NCBI GenBank assembly: GCA_029260215.1
Contig: JAJDDQ010000058.1
Location: 42,338-106,337 of the forward strand
From: Phycisphaerae bacterium
GTDB taxonomy: Bacteria; Planctomycetota; Phycisphaerae; UBA1845
DNA: 64,000 bases
Direction: 5' to 3'
Shown here piece after piece: positions 63,899 through 64,000 of this stretch. Each line of letters begins with the position of its first letter. Positions within the stretch are counted from its first letter, which is position 1. The translations under genes and the position numbers were made by a program. The notes beneath the pieces are model-generated. The model did not search any database and was not told the DNA's origin. It saw nothing but the letters and a program-made list of their open reading frames with translations.

Positions 63899-64000
63899 AT
63901 GCAGCCACGGAAGGCGAAAATCATTGCGGCGAAGGGATTGGTCGAGGCTGCGTTGCGCGGCGAGTTGACCGATACACAAGCCCGATGGCTGACCAATGAA
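63899..64000 (+). CDS. N-terminal part of an unknown gene
   Basis: An ATG at 63899 opens a frame of 34 residues to the window edge: MQPRKAKIIAAKGLVEAALR then GELTDTQARWLTNE. The composition is more protein-like than the opposing frame and is helical and charged. The beginning is reminiscent of transposase or DNA-binding N-termini, but this is not enough to name it. The divergent TPR gene lies 78 bases to its left. Confidence 0.4.
   Translation, partial: MQPRKAKIIAAKGLVEAALRGELTDTQARWLTNE

Noticed and set aside
1..64000. CRISPR array, origin of replication, complete insertion sequence or prophage
   Set aside because: No spaced direct repeats, DnaA box clusters, transposase or integrase frames were recognised on reading both strands.

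Overview
The window looks like a chromosomal segment of a planctomycete, probably a Phycisphaerae-like lineage. The reasons are the strong G/C bias at third codon positions, several secreted proteins ending in dockerin-like calcium-loop repeats (DxDxDGDVDxxDF), a PEP-CTERM sorting tail, a VIT-vWA protein, a CHASE2 cyclase next to FecR, and the general family mix. No rRNA, CRISPR array, phage or complete insertion sequence was seen. One tRNA gene (Thr, CGT) is present. Almost every coding line has a long antisense shadow frame, so genes were chosen by motifs, signal peptides, ribosome binding sites and neighbour spacing.

Left part (1-13 kb): the start of a sirtuin runs off the edge. A TolC / HlyD / ABC-ATPase efflux set follows, with no permease beside it. 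Then come a small-molecule kinase, an HD hydrolase, an S41 protease with an acidic tail, a secreted beta-repeat protein and a tandem duplicate of secreted dockerin-type proteins. Middle-left (13-27 kb): uvrA, an acetolactate-synthase-like enzyme, a LON-substrate-domain protein, two tiny paralogous lipoproteins, a secreted unknown, a divergent nucleotide-sugar dehydrogenase / aminotransferase pair, and a PDZ protein followed by two CPBP membrane proteases. Middle (27-41 kb): VIT-vWA protein, HDOD protein, a PEP-CTERM cohesin-like protein beside a TSP1-dockerin protein, clpB with tRNA-Thr, an orphan D12 DNA methyltransferase, a TatD/EboC-like hydrolase between two copies of a dispersed repeat, a NatAB-type ABC exporter and a GAF/HD-GYP protein.

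The most unusual part is 41.8-50 kb. A compact minus-strand operon encodes a coiled-coil protein, an FGE-sulfatase-fold protein, a zinc-ribbon TRAFAC GTPase and a GAP1-like GTPase-associated protein, whose start overlaps the GTPase stop as ATGA. It is divergent from a 1280-residue, almost entirely coiled-coil protein. Next to it (50-56.3 kb) is a minus-strand signalling group: beta-barrel porin, lipoprotein, FecR-domain protein and a CHASE2 adenylate/guanylate cyclase.

Right end (56.7-64 kb): a thioredoxin-NHL-VOC fusion, a zinc alcohol dehydrogenase coupled by ATGA to a glutaredoxin-like protein, another dockerin-type secreted protein, a SufR-like iron-sulfur regulator without suf genes nearby, a TPR protein and a gene start leaving the window. 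Short palindromic repeats of several families sit in the intergenic gaps. All functions are inferred from motifs read by eye; no database search was run.
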